A DNA stretch of 64,000 nt from Epiperipatus broadwayi (GCA_028023455.1 JAQFVV010006354.1:2183615-2247614); one strand, 5' to 3'. Shown: positions 27,503 to 45,948, counted from the stretch's first letter. The notes: generated by a model from the letters alone, not told the origin. Numbers and translations are program-made.

Positions 27503-30371
27503 GAGGATATAAAATATTTTTATATTTTTAGTATTAACTAAGTTTTTAATATATTATTTTTTTTTATTACCTAAATATTATTTTTAAGGTAATTAATTAA
27601 AATTACAAAATGATAATTTTATTTTATTAATACCTTTTTTACATTTTGTTTTCTTCAAATTGACAAAAAAGGTATTAAAACAAAAAATTCTAATTTTAAA
27701 TGCTCTTTTAAAAGAAACTTTTATCTATATTGAATATTTATATATATATTAAAAAATTCTTTTTAAAATTACTCATGCATTTAAAATAGATTTAATTCAT
27801 AAAAGTGAAAACGACATTTTTTTTTTAAATAAAAGAGAAAAAAAAGAACATATTTTAGAGCATAAGACTAAAACCGATAATGCTATGTCTGATTGGTATT
27901 AAATTTAAGTTGTATAAAATCAAACAAGCATATATAAAAATGTTTAATTTGAAAGACATAATTCATTATAACAGATTTCATTTCAGAAATGCACTGTAAA
28001 ATCTATAATTTTATTTGTTATATGTAAAGTGCCAGTTAATATGTAATAAATATGGACAGTAAGGTTTCTCTTAAAGTATTATTTATTTATGCATACCCTA
28101 CACTCTAGTATCAAAGTATTTCACCTAGCAACAAAATATTGATTCACTTTTAGCTACTCTCCTAGATCTTATGATCTCATAAAATAATGAAATAAATAAT
28201 GATGTTTATTATCCATGATCACCGATAAAAGTGGATTTGTAATCAGTTTGTAAAAAGGTATTCACAATGTATGCTTACAATGTTATTAAAATGAGTAGAA
28301 ATTAAATCTGCTCTACAAATTTAAAGTACATTCTAATTTGAATGAGTCTGAATGAACATATCTACTAATTAGATGTGTGTACCCTTTAAATAACATTATG
28401 TAATTTACATCTAAACATAAATTTTAAATCATAGGTGAATGTGCATTCATTGTTCCATTACAACCTGGATTACTTTGATCTGGGAGCCGATTGTTTTAAT
28501 ACATCCTTAGTGCACTAAGAAAATATTTGCCATGCCTATTTGTTATATACTATTTAACACTGTATAATTTAATCATACATATTTGATGACTGTTTTTGTT
28601 CACAATTTTATTACAATGTATAAAATGTAAAACTGATTTCTGAATATTAAATTACAAGTTGCTTATTATAAGACTGTAAAGACATCACTATTAATCTGAT
28701 GTGTTTTCTATTAAATATTATTGATTGAGCATTTACTGTAGGAATTAGGCTTTTTGTGGTAAAATATTCACATTTATTTACCCTGATATTTAATAGCTGC
28801 CATTTATTTACAGATATAAAATTATTTCAATACATATAATAAAAGAAAATGATATTCAATAAAGCAAAGCTTAACTTTGCAATATCCTAATATATAAATA
28901 AATAATAGGTACATTTTCTAATTACATGTAAGTCCTTCAAATATAATGCAAATTAGATAAGATAAATAAAGGACTGTATTTATGAATCAGTTGATGAGAA
29001 ATGAAATTTTAGTTTAGTCTCATTGAAAATCTTAAAAGACAAAGATCATATTTATTTACTTCCGAATTTTCTAAACAAACCACTAAGTTATAATAAAGTA
29101 AACAACGAACTAAATATGCAGTTATATATTAAATTTATTCATTTGTCAACCTCACCCTTTTAGGTCTGTTAAGAAAGGAATTGAAAATCTATTTTTTAAA
29201 TACATCTAGGTTTTTCAAATTGAACATAAATTAGACAATTATAAAAGAAAAAAAAAGGCAAAATTAAAAATCAGCTAAGCATTTTCTATGTTTTACAGCC
29301 CTTCATCATCCAATGATGATAATACCTAACCAAATATCACTATTCATTAGCAAGGCTAATTATGTTTACATAGATATGGGAAATACAACACTTAATTTTG
29401 TCCAGGCTTTTTAAATAAATGCAAATGATTAATAAGGAATTCATTTACAAACCAGATGAACAGTTAATAAAAAAAAATAGTTTAATCAGTTTAAATTCGA
29501 ATATAATGAAATGTTAAGGAATCTAAATTGTGCACATAGTAAAGTTGCTACTATATAATCAACTCTTTCAAACAAATTGCATTTATAAAATGTACACATC
29601 TAAATATACATTATCGTTACTAATTAGAATTAAATATAAAATATTTTTTTTTTACATTTATTTATATTGGCAAATAAATGTGTATTGTAGAAGTGTAGGT
29701 ATATTTTTTATATTTGAATTATGGTTCTTATTGACTCTGATAGGTTGATAGCAGATGCTAGATTTATCTTGTCTGAAAATCTTTGATCCAATTAAACTTA
29801 TAGCAAGTGGCTATAGAGAAGGATAAAAAATATTATTCTTTAAATCATATGTCAGTCAACTAATATTGTTATTAGTATTAGCATTTATCATAAAATAAAA
29901 AAAACGAATCTTACATGAAATAAAAATGTCCTTTCTAAAACAAATAGAAACGTACTTTCTTAATAGATTTAAATAAATATACAAGTGATATTGCTTAGGT
30001 TTAAAACTCTAGGGTTTATTTTAAATATTAGCATATTAAATTGAGTCATATAAACTGGTAAAGCTGACTGCTAAATATAAAAATACATTAATTCTAATTT
30101 TAAATCTTAGTCTTCATTGATGAAGACGAGTGTTAAAAGACTAATCTGAATATGTGGATTTTATATGCTATTAAAGTCCTATACACATGGTATCAGAGTG
30201 ACTTAAAGTTATTATAGATATGACAATAATTTTGGCATTGACAAGGACTTTGGACATTCCATCATCAAATTTTAATGATATGAATGGCTGAAGAGGTGGA
30301 GAGTGGAAATGATTAAAGCCTCTCTGTTAAAGTTTGCAGGTTTGCTATCTTAATATAAACTGAGCACTTTT
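27503..30371. other. AT-rich sequence without a recognised gene
   Basis: No protein domain or long repeat was recognised. TGGTATCAGAG at 30188-30198, directly after a CA, resembles a Ty1/copia primer-binding site (complement of initiator Met tRNA), but no copia protein follows. Confidence 0.5.
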
Positions 30372-30376
30372 ATATA

Positions 30377-30460
<84 letters not shown>
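30372..30460. repeat. (TA)n microsatellite
   Basis: Long (TA)n with one TATTAT interruption near its start. It abuts the PLE end at 30464. Confidence 0.95.
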
Positions 30461-30463
<3 letters not shown>

Positions 30464-30464
<1 letters not shown>

Positions 30465-30812
30465 GGGTTCATCCATGGATCATATTCACCTGTGATAATC
30501 TCTACCATTGCAAAATTACAGAAGCCATTGAGATACTTAAAAGGCCATACTGTATTAATAAGCGAGATGATACATGAGAACTTCTTCCTATTTGGAAGGT
30601 TTTTTTTTAAAAAAAAACATTCTTAATTTAACATTTTTCCTATTGGTGAAACTTTAATGTTTTTTTTTTTTTTTCAAATGAGTGATTGTAGCGCCTCTAC
30701 AAGCATCTTCCTACCTTTTATCACCCAGTTGATGACTTATGTGATCAAGTTGTAATGTCGTAGGTATATCAGTATTTAAATTTTTTAACATGGATGAACT
30801 TGCAAATTATGT
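30464..30812 (+). mobile_element. PLE-1-family 3' end with a tiny inverted arm
   Basis: From about 30490 the sequence follows PLE-1 (18330-18656): GATAATCTCTACCATTGCAA, the GIY-YIG tail, TATCACCCAGTTGATGACTT and the terminus CATGGATGAAC. In front of it is only about 17 nt of inverted terminus (GGGTTCATCCATGGATC). The copy is thus a head-to-head dimer in which one arm is reduced to its last few bases. A diverged hammerhead-like block lies at about 30725-30760. Confidence 0.8.
30495..30632 (+). pseudogene. GIY-YIG tail fragment
   Basis: Encodes the equivalent of the PLE-1 tail ending in a PIWK-type segment before the stop. Frameshifts and a changed KEAI region make it a remnant. Confidence 0.6.
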
Positions 30813-30822
30813 CTTATATATA

Positions 30823-30885
30823 TATGGGAGATGATCTAAATCAATTGATGAGTGTTGGTTCAGCATGAAATATGTATATTGAAAA
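30823..30885 (+). ncRNA. Hammerhead core after the PLE end
   Basis: TTGATGA (30845-30851; one change from CTGATGA), stem II GTGTT/AGCAT around GGTTC with two wobble pairs, GAAA at 30867-30870, then TATGTATATTG. The same unit, starting TATATGGGAGATGAT, occurs near 63330-63430. Confidence 0.55.
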
Positions 30886-31639
30886 TCATTTATATTTTTC
30901 ATATGTGATCGTTTGTATTGCTCGTATAATGTTTAGTTTGTTTCATTCCATTAGCATAGTTAATTATTCTATTTGGATGACATTCATATTTAATTATTCT
31001 GATGTTTTGACTGATTTTTGTTAATATGGCTTGAAAATAAAGCTTAAATAAATTTTATTAGATATAAAGTTGATATTATAATTAATAATAAATCAATTTT
31101 ATTCTATGTTTAAGATAAACTTTTGATTAATATCATTAATGTTGCTTACTAGTATTTTATTAGTATATAATAAGTTTTTCAAGAGAAACTATAAAAGTAA
31201 AAGCAGCCTTATAGTTATTTTATGCTAAAACAATTATCTATGTACAATTTAAAAATCATCCGAACTTTTAATTTGTTTTGTAAATGTTATTTTTTCTTTT
31301 TAAAGATATAATCGGATACGATTTTATTATAATAGATTTCTTTGATAAATTTAGTTATTGATCTGGTTCTTCCTCAGGAGTTCAAAAAAGTTCAAGAGAA
31401 CTGAAAAAGACAGAGAGGAAGCTGCTATACATGGATCTTGACTCCAGGTCTTGATTCCAGAATTTACCACACAACTCTTACTAGAAATTACTTTTTACAA
31501 AAGAAATCATTTCAAATATAAATAAATTCATTTATTTTTAAGAAAAAAATATTTTATACAAATTATGTCTGAGGTTTTATATTTTTATAAACACAATTGA
31601 AAAACAATCCTTTTCAAAATATGCATTTAATAAACAGTG
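30886..31639. other. AT-rich sequence without a recognised feature
   Basis: Nothing identifiable was seen. Confidence 0.5.
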
Positions 31640-31930
31640 AGAATTGTCAATTCCTCTACAAGCTTTGTAGTAAATGCTTAGCCAGAGAAAGCATTTAAAA
31701 TATCTCTGTCAGAACACCCCCCAAACTCCTGATGATGGTTTTGTGCTTTAACCTCTGTCATTGTCATGGACATACAAAACAGAACTAAGAAATTTATTTC
31801 TAACCCTACTTTTATGTACCTTTATTCTGTCATTTAAGCTCAAACTACTCTGACCTATATAAACCTTCTTACAAAAACAAGAGATAATTATTGTGTTTTA
31901 GATTTTACTTTCTTGGCTAGTCTGGTTGAG
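31640..31930 (-). pseudogene. GIY-YIG fragment of another PLE
   Basis: Minus strand from about 31890 reads NTIIISCFCKKVYIGQSSLS followed by LNDRIKVHKSRVRN. This is the PLE GIY-YIG pattern: Cys-x-Lys-x-VYIGQ, then Arg and HKS-x-(V/I)-RN. The frame stops soon after DNDRG, and the following region is decayed. No RT or partner arm was found next to it. The sequence differs clearly from the GIY-YIG of PLE-1, PLE-2 and PLE-3, so it is a separate family. Confidence 0.7.
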
Positions 31931-33430
31931 TTTTGGATTTGGGGTAATTTTTATTATCAGATATTATTTTAGTTCCTTCACCAATGCTCCATGAATTACT
32001 ACTCTATGGATGACAGATATGAAATTATACTCAGTCTTTTTTAGTTTGTGTGTAGACAGTAGAAAAGTGTGGAGTATTAGACTCAGAGAATAATGAGTAA
32101 ATTAGTAATAAATTGACTGAACACACACATTTATGGCTGACTAGATAATGCATATATAACAATTAACTTAAATGAGGATTGATTTTGATTATATTTGTGA
32201 TAGATGGTAAAAAACACACAAAACATTTGTATAAGTTTCATATGTTTAATTATTAGAATAAATGTAAATTAATACAAAATTAGAAGTGCATTGAGATTTT
32301 ACATTTGCAAATGTTTTTACAATAATAAGCAGAATTGAATACAAGGTCACATCTTTTATGCACCTTAAATCATTTAATTTTAAACAATCACAAATTAATA
32401 TTTTTATCTACGTTTGTATCCATGCCTGGATTATTCTATACCATTCCTATAAGGTTTGGTAAGAGTTAAGTTTACATGAATGATAATAATAAATATAAAC
32501 TTATTAAAATTACATAATGAGTAATAATTTGCTCCCTATGCAGATTGTTTGATATAAACTAGATCAGGTGTTCAGAACAATGTTGAACTGAATAATATTA
32601 GTAAGAGTGAACTGGTGATTTGCAGCATAGCTTCAGAGAGTATGACAATACACAAACTAAATAAGGTTTGTGGTTTGAAATGTGTAGTTAATCATGGCAT
32701 TCAGTACCAAGTACTTAGCTTCCTTGGGCTATACAACTTGCTATTACAAAAGATAAAGAACATATAGTTCAGGAGATCCAAGCTGCTTAAATATAGTTCT
32801 GGACCCTCATGTTTCAGTTCCAGAAATTGCTAACTGAACTAATACTAATAAGATGCCCTTAAACAAGGAGCCCATTTTAATAAAAAAAAATATAGCAATG
32901 AATATTGCATTATGTACTTTATAAGGATACATTCTTAATGGTTTCCAAAATCAAATGTTAAAATTATTAATGCAGTAAATGTATTGTTTCTTCACGTGAA
33001 ATTACTTTATTCCAGTTCATAAATTAGCACATATAAAACATGTGAAAAAGGAGTTAATTAAAGTGATATAGTTTACAGATTAAATATGAATAAGTTGTAT
33101 TATAAACTAAAGATAAAAAAGCATATTAGGGACTTACTTATTTATAATATGCTTTATAATATCATTCTTACTATTAATTAACTAGACATAATTTACTATC
33201 ATGCAAATCTAAATTATGATGTGTTAAATATAATAGCTTAAATAAATACATATATAATATGTATCAAAATGGAGATTTATATGTGCTAAAAAGTAGTATA
33301 AATTATTTATGTGTGAGCTTCTACTTATCTATCTAATATTACTAATATTACTAATCTTCATTTTGAATCATGAAATATCTTAATATATTAATATAATAAA
33401 CAATTATGATAGAATATTATACGCATGACC

Positions 33431-33470
<40 letters not shown>

Positions 33471-33660
33471 TTAAATGATTACAGTTATGTTTAGAAAAAT
33501 TATTAAATTACAAGTATTCATTTACATAGAGACAAGACATTATTACAGTAACATTATTTGGATTACAGAGTTTTTTTTTATTAAGAAATCATGTAAGTTT
33601 ATAAATTTATGCATGTTCACTGTTATAGCCAGCTGTTAAAAGAAATTATTAAAATAGTTT
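31931..33660. other. AT-rich sequence with a (TA)n(TG)n tract at 33430-33470
   Basis: No gene or dispersed repeat was recognised. Confidence 0.5.
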
Positions 33661-33679
33661 AGATTTAGATTTATTTTAT

Positions 33680-33933
33680 AGGGCTCTGCAGGAAAAAATG
33701 TTACCGATCTTCATCTAACTGAGGCACCATTCATGGCATTTGCCACTGACATTTTTTGTGAGGCTAATTGTCTGATGTCTTCATGGCACACTGTTGGTAT
33801 TGAACTCTTCCATTCTCATAGAGTGGTAATCCAAAGTAAGATGGCAACATTTGAGCCTTCTCCCCACTCATTTACATGGTCAAAATGGGCATTGTCCCTG
33901 GTAGCAAAACATTTCAATAATTTAAGAAAGTGA
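33680..33933 (+). other. Isolated coding-like patch, possible exon or relic
   Basis: The composition is far less AT-rich than the flanks. The frame is open from the AG at about 33680 to a TGA at 33931, about 83 codons, including ATDIFCEANCLMSSWHTVGI and SFTWSKWALSLVAKHF. TTTATTTTATAG just before it could act as a splice acceptor, so it could be a terminal exon. It could equally be a fragment of an unrecognised transposon. No domain was recognised and the opposite strand is also partly open. Confidence 0.25.
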
Positions 33934-35081
33934 ACATTTATTTAGTGTTGAATATTTGGGATTTTTCATATCAACTCCTTCACTCCTCTCTGCAAAATCT
34001 ATGAACTTGTTTGCAATTTTTAGTTTTTTTAATCTTAAGTTTTAACTTAGTTTTATTAACTTTAGGAAAGATAAGAAAAACCTCAGTGATTCATAAAAAA
34101 ATGCAGCTTGATTGCTTTTCCCTTGTCTTAAAATTGATTTTAAAATTAATTTAAAATATTCTATTGATTTCCACAAAATTAACCAGGTGCATTTAGTAGG
34201 ATAGTTTTCATGAAACAGACAATCTTTTAAAACATATTTAAGTTCTGTAAATGTTATGTTATATATGTAAACTTGTAACCTCTATAATTGAAAATTTATA
34301 TGTTAATTCTAGGTAAATTAAAAAAATTGTACATTAAATTCATAACAATTTAAAGATAAAATAATTTAATTGTGTTCCAATGCTTATGAAAAGTATTGCC
34401 TTGCAGCTTCATTCACATATATATGTAGGAGCACTCATACACATACAGCAATGTTTAAAAAACTTTTAATTTATTATCTAAATTTAAAACTATGTATATG
34501 CATTATATAACAATACATATACAGGTATTAATATATCTAGATTTATGCAAATATACCTAAATATACATACACATACATAAATAAAATACAGAGAGCATAC
34601 CATCTCTTAATTGTTAAGTGTGGTAAGTGAAAATATTTGAAATCTCTATCTGAAGTACTTTTACTTCCAGACCAATTGGTTTCAAGCTTATGATTCACCT
34701 CAGAGAGGAGCTAGATTATTCAGACAATGGATCTAAAATATCAACTAAAAATCCAGCACTTATTTTATATGTAATATTTATTTATCAATTAAGAGCTTGT
34801 TTGAACTATTGGCACACTCTCTGTATTTCATTTTTGTAAATACAAGCTTATAAAAGCAATGTCACGTTATATATGACTTGCTAATTTTATTGATAACATA
34901 CATAAATATATGTTAATATATATTAATATACATGGACTTGGAGGGTTTGAACTATGTATAATACTACTATTGGACTTAGTAGGTGAAACGGGATGCAAGA
35001 CAAAAATACCCTTTCAATATATATATATTACATCTCAGATATAGATATTAATTAAATAATATCTAGGTAAATTCATGTATA

Positions 35082-35084
<3 letters not shown>
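33934..35084. other. AT-rich sequence without a recognised feature
   Basis: Nothing identifiable was seen apart from short (TA)n runs. Confidence 0.5.

Positions 35085-35166
<82 letters not shown>
35085..35166. repeat. (TA)n microsatellite
   Basis: About 40 TA units, left border of the small palindrome at 35167. Confidence 0.95.
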
Positions 35167-35167
<1 letters not shown>

Positions 35168-35365
35168 CAATGTTTCGACCTGGGTAACAAATATTATAAA
35201 TAATTGTAGAGGTGCTGTAAGTAATTATTGTTATATATCAGTGCTTGCAACGACTCTACAATTATTTTATAATATTTGTTACCCACTTGATGACTAATGT
35301 GACCTAATGGTAATGTTTATATATATGTATATTATCCACGGATGAACCCGGATAATATTTTCATT
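35167..35365. repeat. Small PLE-derived palindrome between (TA)n tracts
   Basis: Inverted arms 35181-35212 and 35253-35286 (GGGTAACAAATATTATAAAT and its complement). The outer parts carry hammerhead-like pieces: minus strand GGTCGAAACATTG at 35169-35181, plus strand TTGATGACTAATGTGACCTA near 35287-35306. The right end CACGGATGAACCCGGATAAT matches the PLE-1-family terminus. (TA)n follows at 35368. Confidence 0.75.
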
Positions 35366-35474
35366 CATATATATATATATATATATATTGTTATTACAAC
35401 ATATATACATGTATATTGCTTATTTTATGTCAATGTGTTTATATCTACCTATCTAGTTAACTCTCTATTTATCT

Positions 35475-38660
<3,186 letters not shown>

Positions 38661-38674
38661 AAATAATATTTTAA

Positions 38675-39585
38675 TTTGTGAAGCGCAGATAATTGAAAAT
38701 TGAAATAAATTGATCTACTGCTGAAACTCACTGCACTCATTAAAATACTCATTCCACAGCCAATCAGATGTCATGATAGCTATCAAGACAATAATCAAAC
38801 ATAAACACACAACAAAGATTTTACAAGAAAAGGGCAGCCACCCTTTTCTCAACTTTTCTTTCTCTATATCTAAGCCAGACATAAGTATTTAAGTTTGAAA
38901 GCTTGAAGCTTTAAATATCTTCACAAATAACTCACTGAGTTTAAATCATAAACATACAATGCAAAATCCTATGATTTACTACATAGCAGTTTTAGAATAC
39001 ATAACAAGCAGTAAAGTATGTAAATAATATTTTATTTTTCGAAGCACATATAATTGAAAATTGAAATAATTTGAGCTACTGCTGAAACTCACTGCACTCA
39101 TTAAAATATCCATCCAACAGTCAATCAGATGTCACGATAGCCATCTAAAAGGCAATCAAACCTAAACACACAACAAAGATTTTATGAGAAAAGGGCTGCC
39201 ACCCTTCTCTCAACTTTTCTTTCTATATATCTAAGACAATCAAATTAAAATATTATTTACATACTTTACTGCTTGTTATGTATTCTAAACACTACTACAT
39301 AGTAAATCATAGGATTTCATGTTGTATGTTTATGATTTAGACACAGTGAGTTGTTTGTAAAGATATTTAAAGCTTCAAGCTTTCAAACTTAAATACTTAC
39401 AACTGGCTTAGATATATAGAAAAAAAAGTTGAGAGAAGAGTGGCTGCTTTTTTCTCATAAAATCCTTGTTGTATGTTTAGGTTTGATTGTCATTTAGATG
39501 GCTATCATGACATCTGATTGGCTGTCGGATGGGTATTTTAATGAGTGCAGTGAGTTTCAGCAATAGCTCAATTTATTTTAATTTA
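38675..39585. repeat. Three-copy fold-back repeat
   Basis: A unit of about 350 bp occurs once in full in plus orientation (38675-39035), once as its first ~200 bp in plus orientation (39036-39235), and once in full inverted (39236-39585). Shared landmarks are TGCTGAAACTCACTGCACTC, CAATCAGATGTCA, AAAGCTTGAAGC-type sequence and ACTTTACTGCTTGTTATGTA. The 13-mer TTTAATTAAGTAG stands on both outer flanks and may be a target duplication. No protein or hammerhead core was seen; probably a non-autonomous fold-back element. Confidence 0.8.
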
Positions 39586-39736
39586 ATTAAGTAGATAACA
39601 TCAAACACAAATAACTTTAATTCTATGTATCTAAAAATAAATAATTTATACTAACAAAAATAAAACTAGATTGCTTATATCAAGCAATTTTTTTAAAGTT
39701 TTACTTATTTTAGCTTTTCAATATTATCAAATACCA

Positions 39737-39737
<1 letters not shown>

Positions 39738-39784
<47 letters not shown>
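39738..39784. repeat. (CA)n(TA)n microsatellite
   Basis: Simple repeat visible directly. Confidence 0.95.
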
Positions 39785-43373
<3,589 letters not shown>

Positions 43374-43763
43374 TGAGTATTGAAACATGATTGAGTGAAT
43401 AGTCTAGATCATTATTGAGTGATTTTTTTGCAAGTGCAAATAAACATCTAAATTATAAATAAAAAATATAGCTAAAAATTGCAAAGATAAATAAGAAGCA
43501 TCATTGATATGCTTAGATGCCCATATAAAAATGTTAGTGAAGTTGTATATTTCCTTATTCCAACATATTTATATGTGATGACAAATGTATATACTTATTA
43601 TGTTGTTAACCTATTATATCTTTAACTATGAATTAGTCATTTTTTTCTTCATGTCATTATAACAAGAACTAATTCAATAGTTCTAATATGATGAACTTAT
43701 ACTACTCACAATTTATTATAAACCTATAAAAAATCATAAAATTTCTACCATTTTTATGTCTTC

Positions 43764-43855
43764 TTTTTTATAAACCCCCCCCTTAAAATTCAAAAAATTT
43801 TCCCTTTAAAAAACACCCCCCAAAAAAAAATTAACTTAAAAAAAAACACTAATAA
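43764..43855. other. Homopolymer-rich patch, possible assembly error
   Basis: Consecutive runs of A, C and T (for example CCCCCCCC, AAAAACACCCCCC, AAAAAAAAA) in about 90 bp, unlike the surrounding sequence. It looks like poor consensus rather than biology. Confidence 0.5.
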
Positions 43856-44007
43856 TGAAAATAGTATTATACATTAATAGGTTATCAAAATTTTGAGGAT
43901 AGATGATAATGATTGTCTCAACATTGGATAAAAATATACTTTTCTAAATGATAGGACAGATTCATAATTCATAACATTGTTTTTTATCTATAGTAAATAA
44001 TATATAG

Positions 44008-44220
44008 TGCTTATAATAACTGCTGTCATATACACTTTAATGCAATTTCTTTTAAACAAAACTTCTTTATTTTCCTGACAGTTTTGAATTTCCTCTCTTT
44101 TAAATTTGAGAAGCACTGATGAAGACTGCTGGACAGTGGAAACTGTCAGGAAAATAAAGAAGTTTCATTATTATAATTCTTTTTTCCATTAAAGTGTATA
44201 TGAAAGAAGTTATTATAAGC
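44008..44220. repeat. Palindrome with hammerhead core, next to (TA)n
   Basis: Left arm 44008-44081 and right arm 44141-44220 are inverted copies. The inner ~20 bp (TTCTTTATTTTCCTGACAG and its complement) match perfectly; the outer parts have indels but share TGCTTATAATAAC and TATACACTTTAAT. The 59-nt centre is a hammerhead core. (TA)n follows directly. The core is related to those at 52611-52638 and 62298-62324, which sit in the 3' end of PLE-3. Confidence 0.9.
44062..44161 (+). ncRNA. Hammerhead ribozyme, type III layout
   Basis: Stem III strand CTTTATTTTCCTGACAG; cleavage triplet GTT; stem I region with TCCTCTC and GAGAAGCA partly paired; box CTGATGA (44116-44122, perfect); one extra A; stem II GACTG loop CTGGA CAGT; GAAAC (44139-44143, perfect); stem III strand CTGTCAGGAAAATAAAG. 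All invariant core bases that I can check are present. Deviations are the extra A before stem II and mismatches in stem I. Confidence 0.7.
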
Positions 44221-44280
44221 AATATATATATATATATATGTTAAAACGAAGATTTGCATGGGTTAAATATATAAAATACA

Positions 44281-44420
44281 TATTTTGTGGGTTCATCCGT
44301 GTTAAAAACTTTTAATATCAATATACTGACGTTAAGACTCTGTGGATGGCTTGTGTGACCAAGTCGAAACGTCAGTATATTGATATTAAAAGTTTTTAAC
44401 ACGGATGAACCCGCAAAATA
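44281..44420. repeat. Near-perfect 53-nt-arm palindrome with hammerhead-like centre
   Basis: Arms 44281-44333 and 44368-44420 differ at one position. The ends are GGGTTCATCCGTG and its complement, the PLE-1-family terminus. The 34-nt centre holds a hammerhead-like core. (TA)n lies to the right, and a 30-nt piece (GTTAAAACGAAGATTTGCAT) and (TA)n to the left. Confidence 0.95.
44326..44376 (+). ncRNA. Hammerhead-like core with non-canonical box
   Basis: Stem III CTGACG/CGTCAG; triplet GTT; short AGACTC segment; TGTGGATG in place of CTGATGA; hairpin CTTG/CAAG around TGTGAC followed by TC; GAAAC (44366-44370). The position of every part is right, but box 1 departs from consensus and two extra bases separate stem II from GAAA. 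It may be inactive or a variant fold. Confidence 0.4.
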
Positions 44421-44989
44421 TATATATATATATATATATTGTAACCGGACCACCACACAACCCTTTATTACCTTGGTTGTAACAATTTCCTGATGAGCAT
44501 GTCACAGGAAGAAACTATCAATTGGCATTACCCAATGCAGATGTTAACCCCCACCCCCTATAACAATATTTCCTGCTCATCAGAGAATGTGTCACCATAG
44601 AGGCTGGAAGCATCTAGACATTTATGTTTGGTTTTCCAAACGGCGCCACTAGAGTTCCATCTCACTACAACCTGACTTACCTTGGTCTAGTTATGTCAGA
44701 CATAGCTCAGGAGGCATGATATTCTCAAGAACAAGTGCAATGAATGATGAGTGATGCAACAAAAACAAAATAGAATTGAACAACTAGATAACTAAGATTT
44801 AATTTTTAGTAACAATAATTTTATTTAATAACAATTAATTTGCAATTTCTAATAAAGTTCATTATTATCTATGTGATGACTCATTTTCATTTCATTTATG
44901 GAAAGATTAGAAGCAGTTTAGTTAGTTACTTCACAGAGAGGAGTGCATTTATGTGCATAAGTTTCATTATTTTCTTTCCACAAAATTAA

Positions 44990-45300
44990 TATTCAGGTAA
45001 GTATTAAGCATTTGAAATTTTATTCAATATGCAGGTAAACATTTAGAGTCCATATAATATTTCATTAGATTTATTAAATTCAGTAATGTGGTTTAAATTA
45101 CTCCCACAAAATCAATATTCAGATGAGCATTAAGCATTGGTCATTTTATGTCAACATGCAGATGAGCATCTAGAGTCCATATAATATTTCATTAAATTTA
45201 TCAAATCCAGTAATGTGGTTTAAATTACTCCCACATCATCAATATTCAGGTAAGTATTAAGCATTTGTAATTTTATTTCAATATGCAGGTAAGGATTTAC
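44990..45300. repeat. Tandem repeat inside LTR C, period about 126 bp
   Basis: CAGGTAAGTATTAAGCATTT-type sequence recurs at about 44994, 45120 and 45247, with AGAGTCCATATAATATTTCA and GTAATGTGGTTTAAATTACT in each complete unit (2.4 copies). Confidence 0.85.
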
Positions 45301-45938
45301 ATTTATCCTTTATCAAGAATAAACAATTTTCATAATTTTAGTTTCATTCCTAATTTTCCAGTTACAAACTTATTTTCATGCAGCTACATTTATTCATTAT
45401 TTTACTTTCATTTATAATTTATCGATAATAAATGTATTTTCATGTAGCTATATTTATTAATAATTATTTTTTTTAATTTATAATAAAGACATTTTGTTTG
45501 TCTTTTAAAAAACACATATAATTTCAAATATTTTCATAAAATCATTACCTTTATTTATCCAGTTTGTTCCTTTAAAAAGGGGTCATTTTTGTTAAGCTGA
45601 ATGGTGTTAATCCCTTTCATGATGGTTATCCAGGCAAATCTTGAAAAATAATGACTTAGAATGAAGAGATGAAGCTGTTGGTTTATTTTTCCATCGTTAT
45701 AATTTCCTTAATAAAGCTTTCTTTTTCCATCATTAACAGAGGTTCTTTAATATCCTTTTAAAATTGAAATCTCTTTTTTTTTCAAATTTCTTCTTTAACA
45801 GATACTTGAAAAATATCTCTTTGGAAAAGAATATAACTATTTGATCTCCTTAAAATTTCTCTGGAAAAACTTTTTAAAACTCTTTCAAAGTCTCTTGTTT
45901 TAAAATCAAATCTAATCTGCACTGAACTTGCAACTTGA

Positions 45939-45948
45939 CTATTTATAT
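45939..45948 (-). promoter_or_regulatory. Candidate TATA box of LTR C
   Basis: Minus strand ATATAAATAG, followed downstream by a less AT-rich stretch. Confidence 0.4.

Noticed and set aside
31725-31745. CTGATGATGG resembling a hammerhead box
   Set aside because: No stem II or GAAA follows in the right place, and it lies within the GIY-YIG fragment region.
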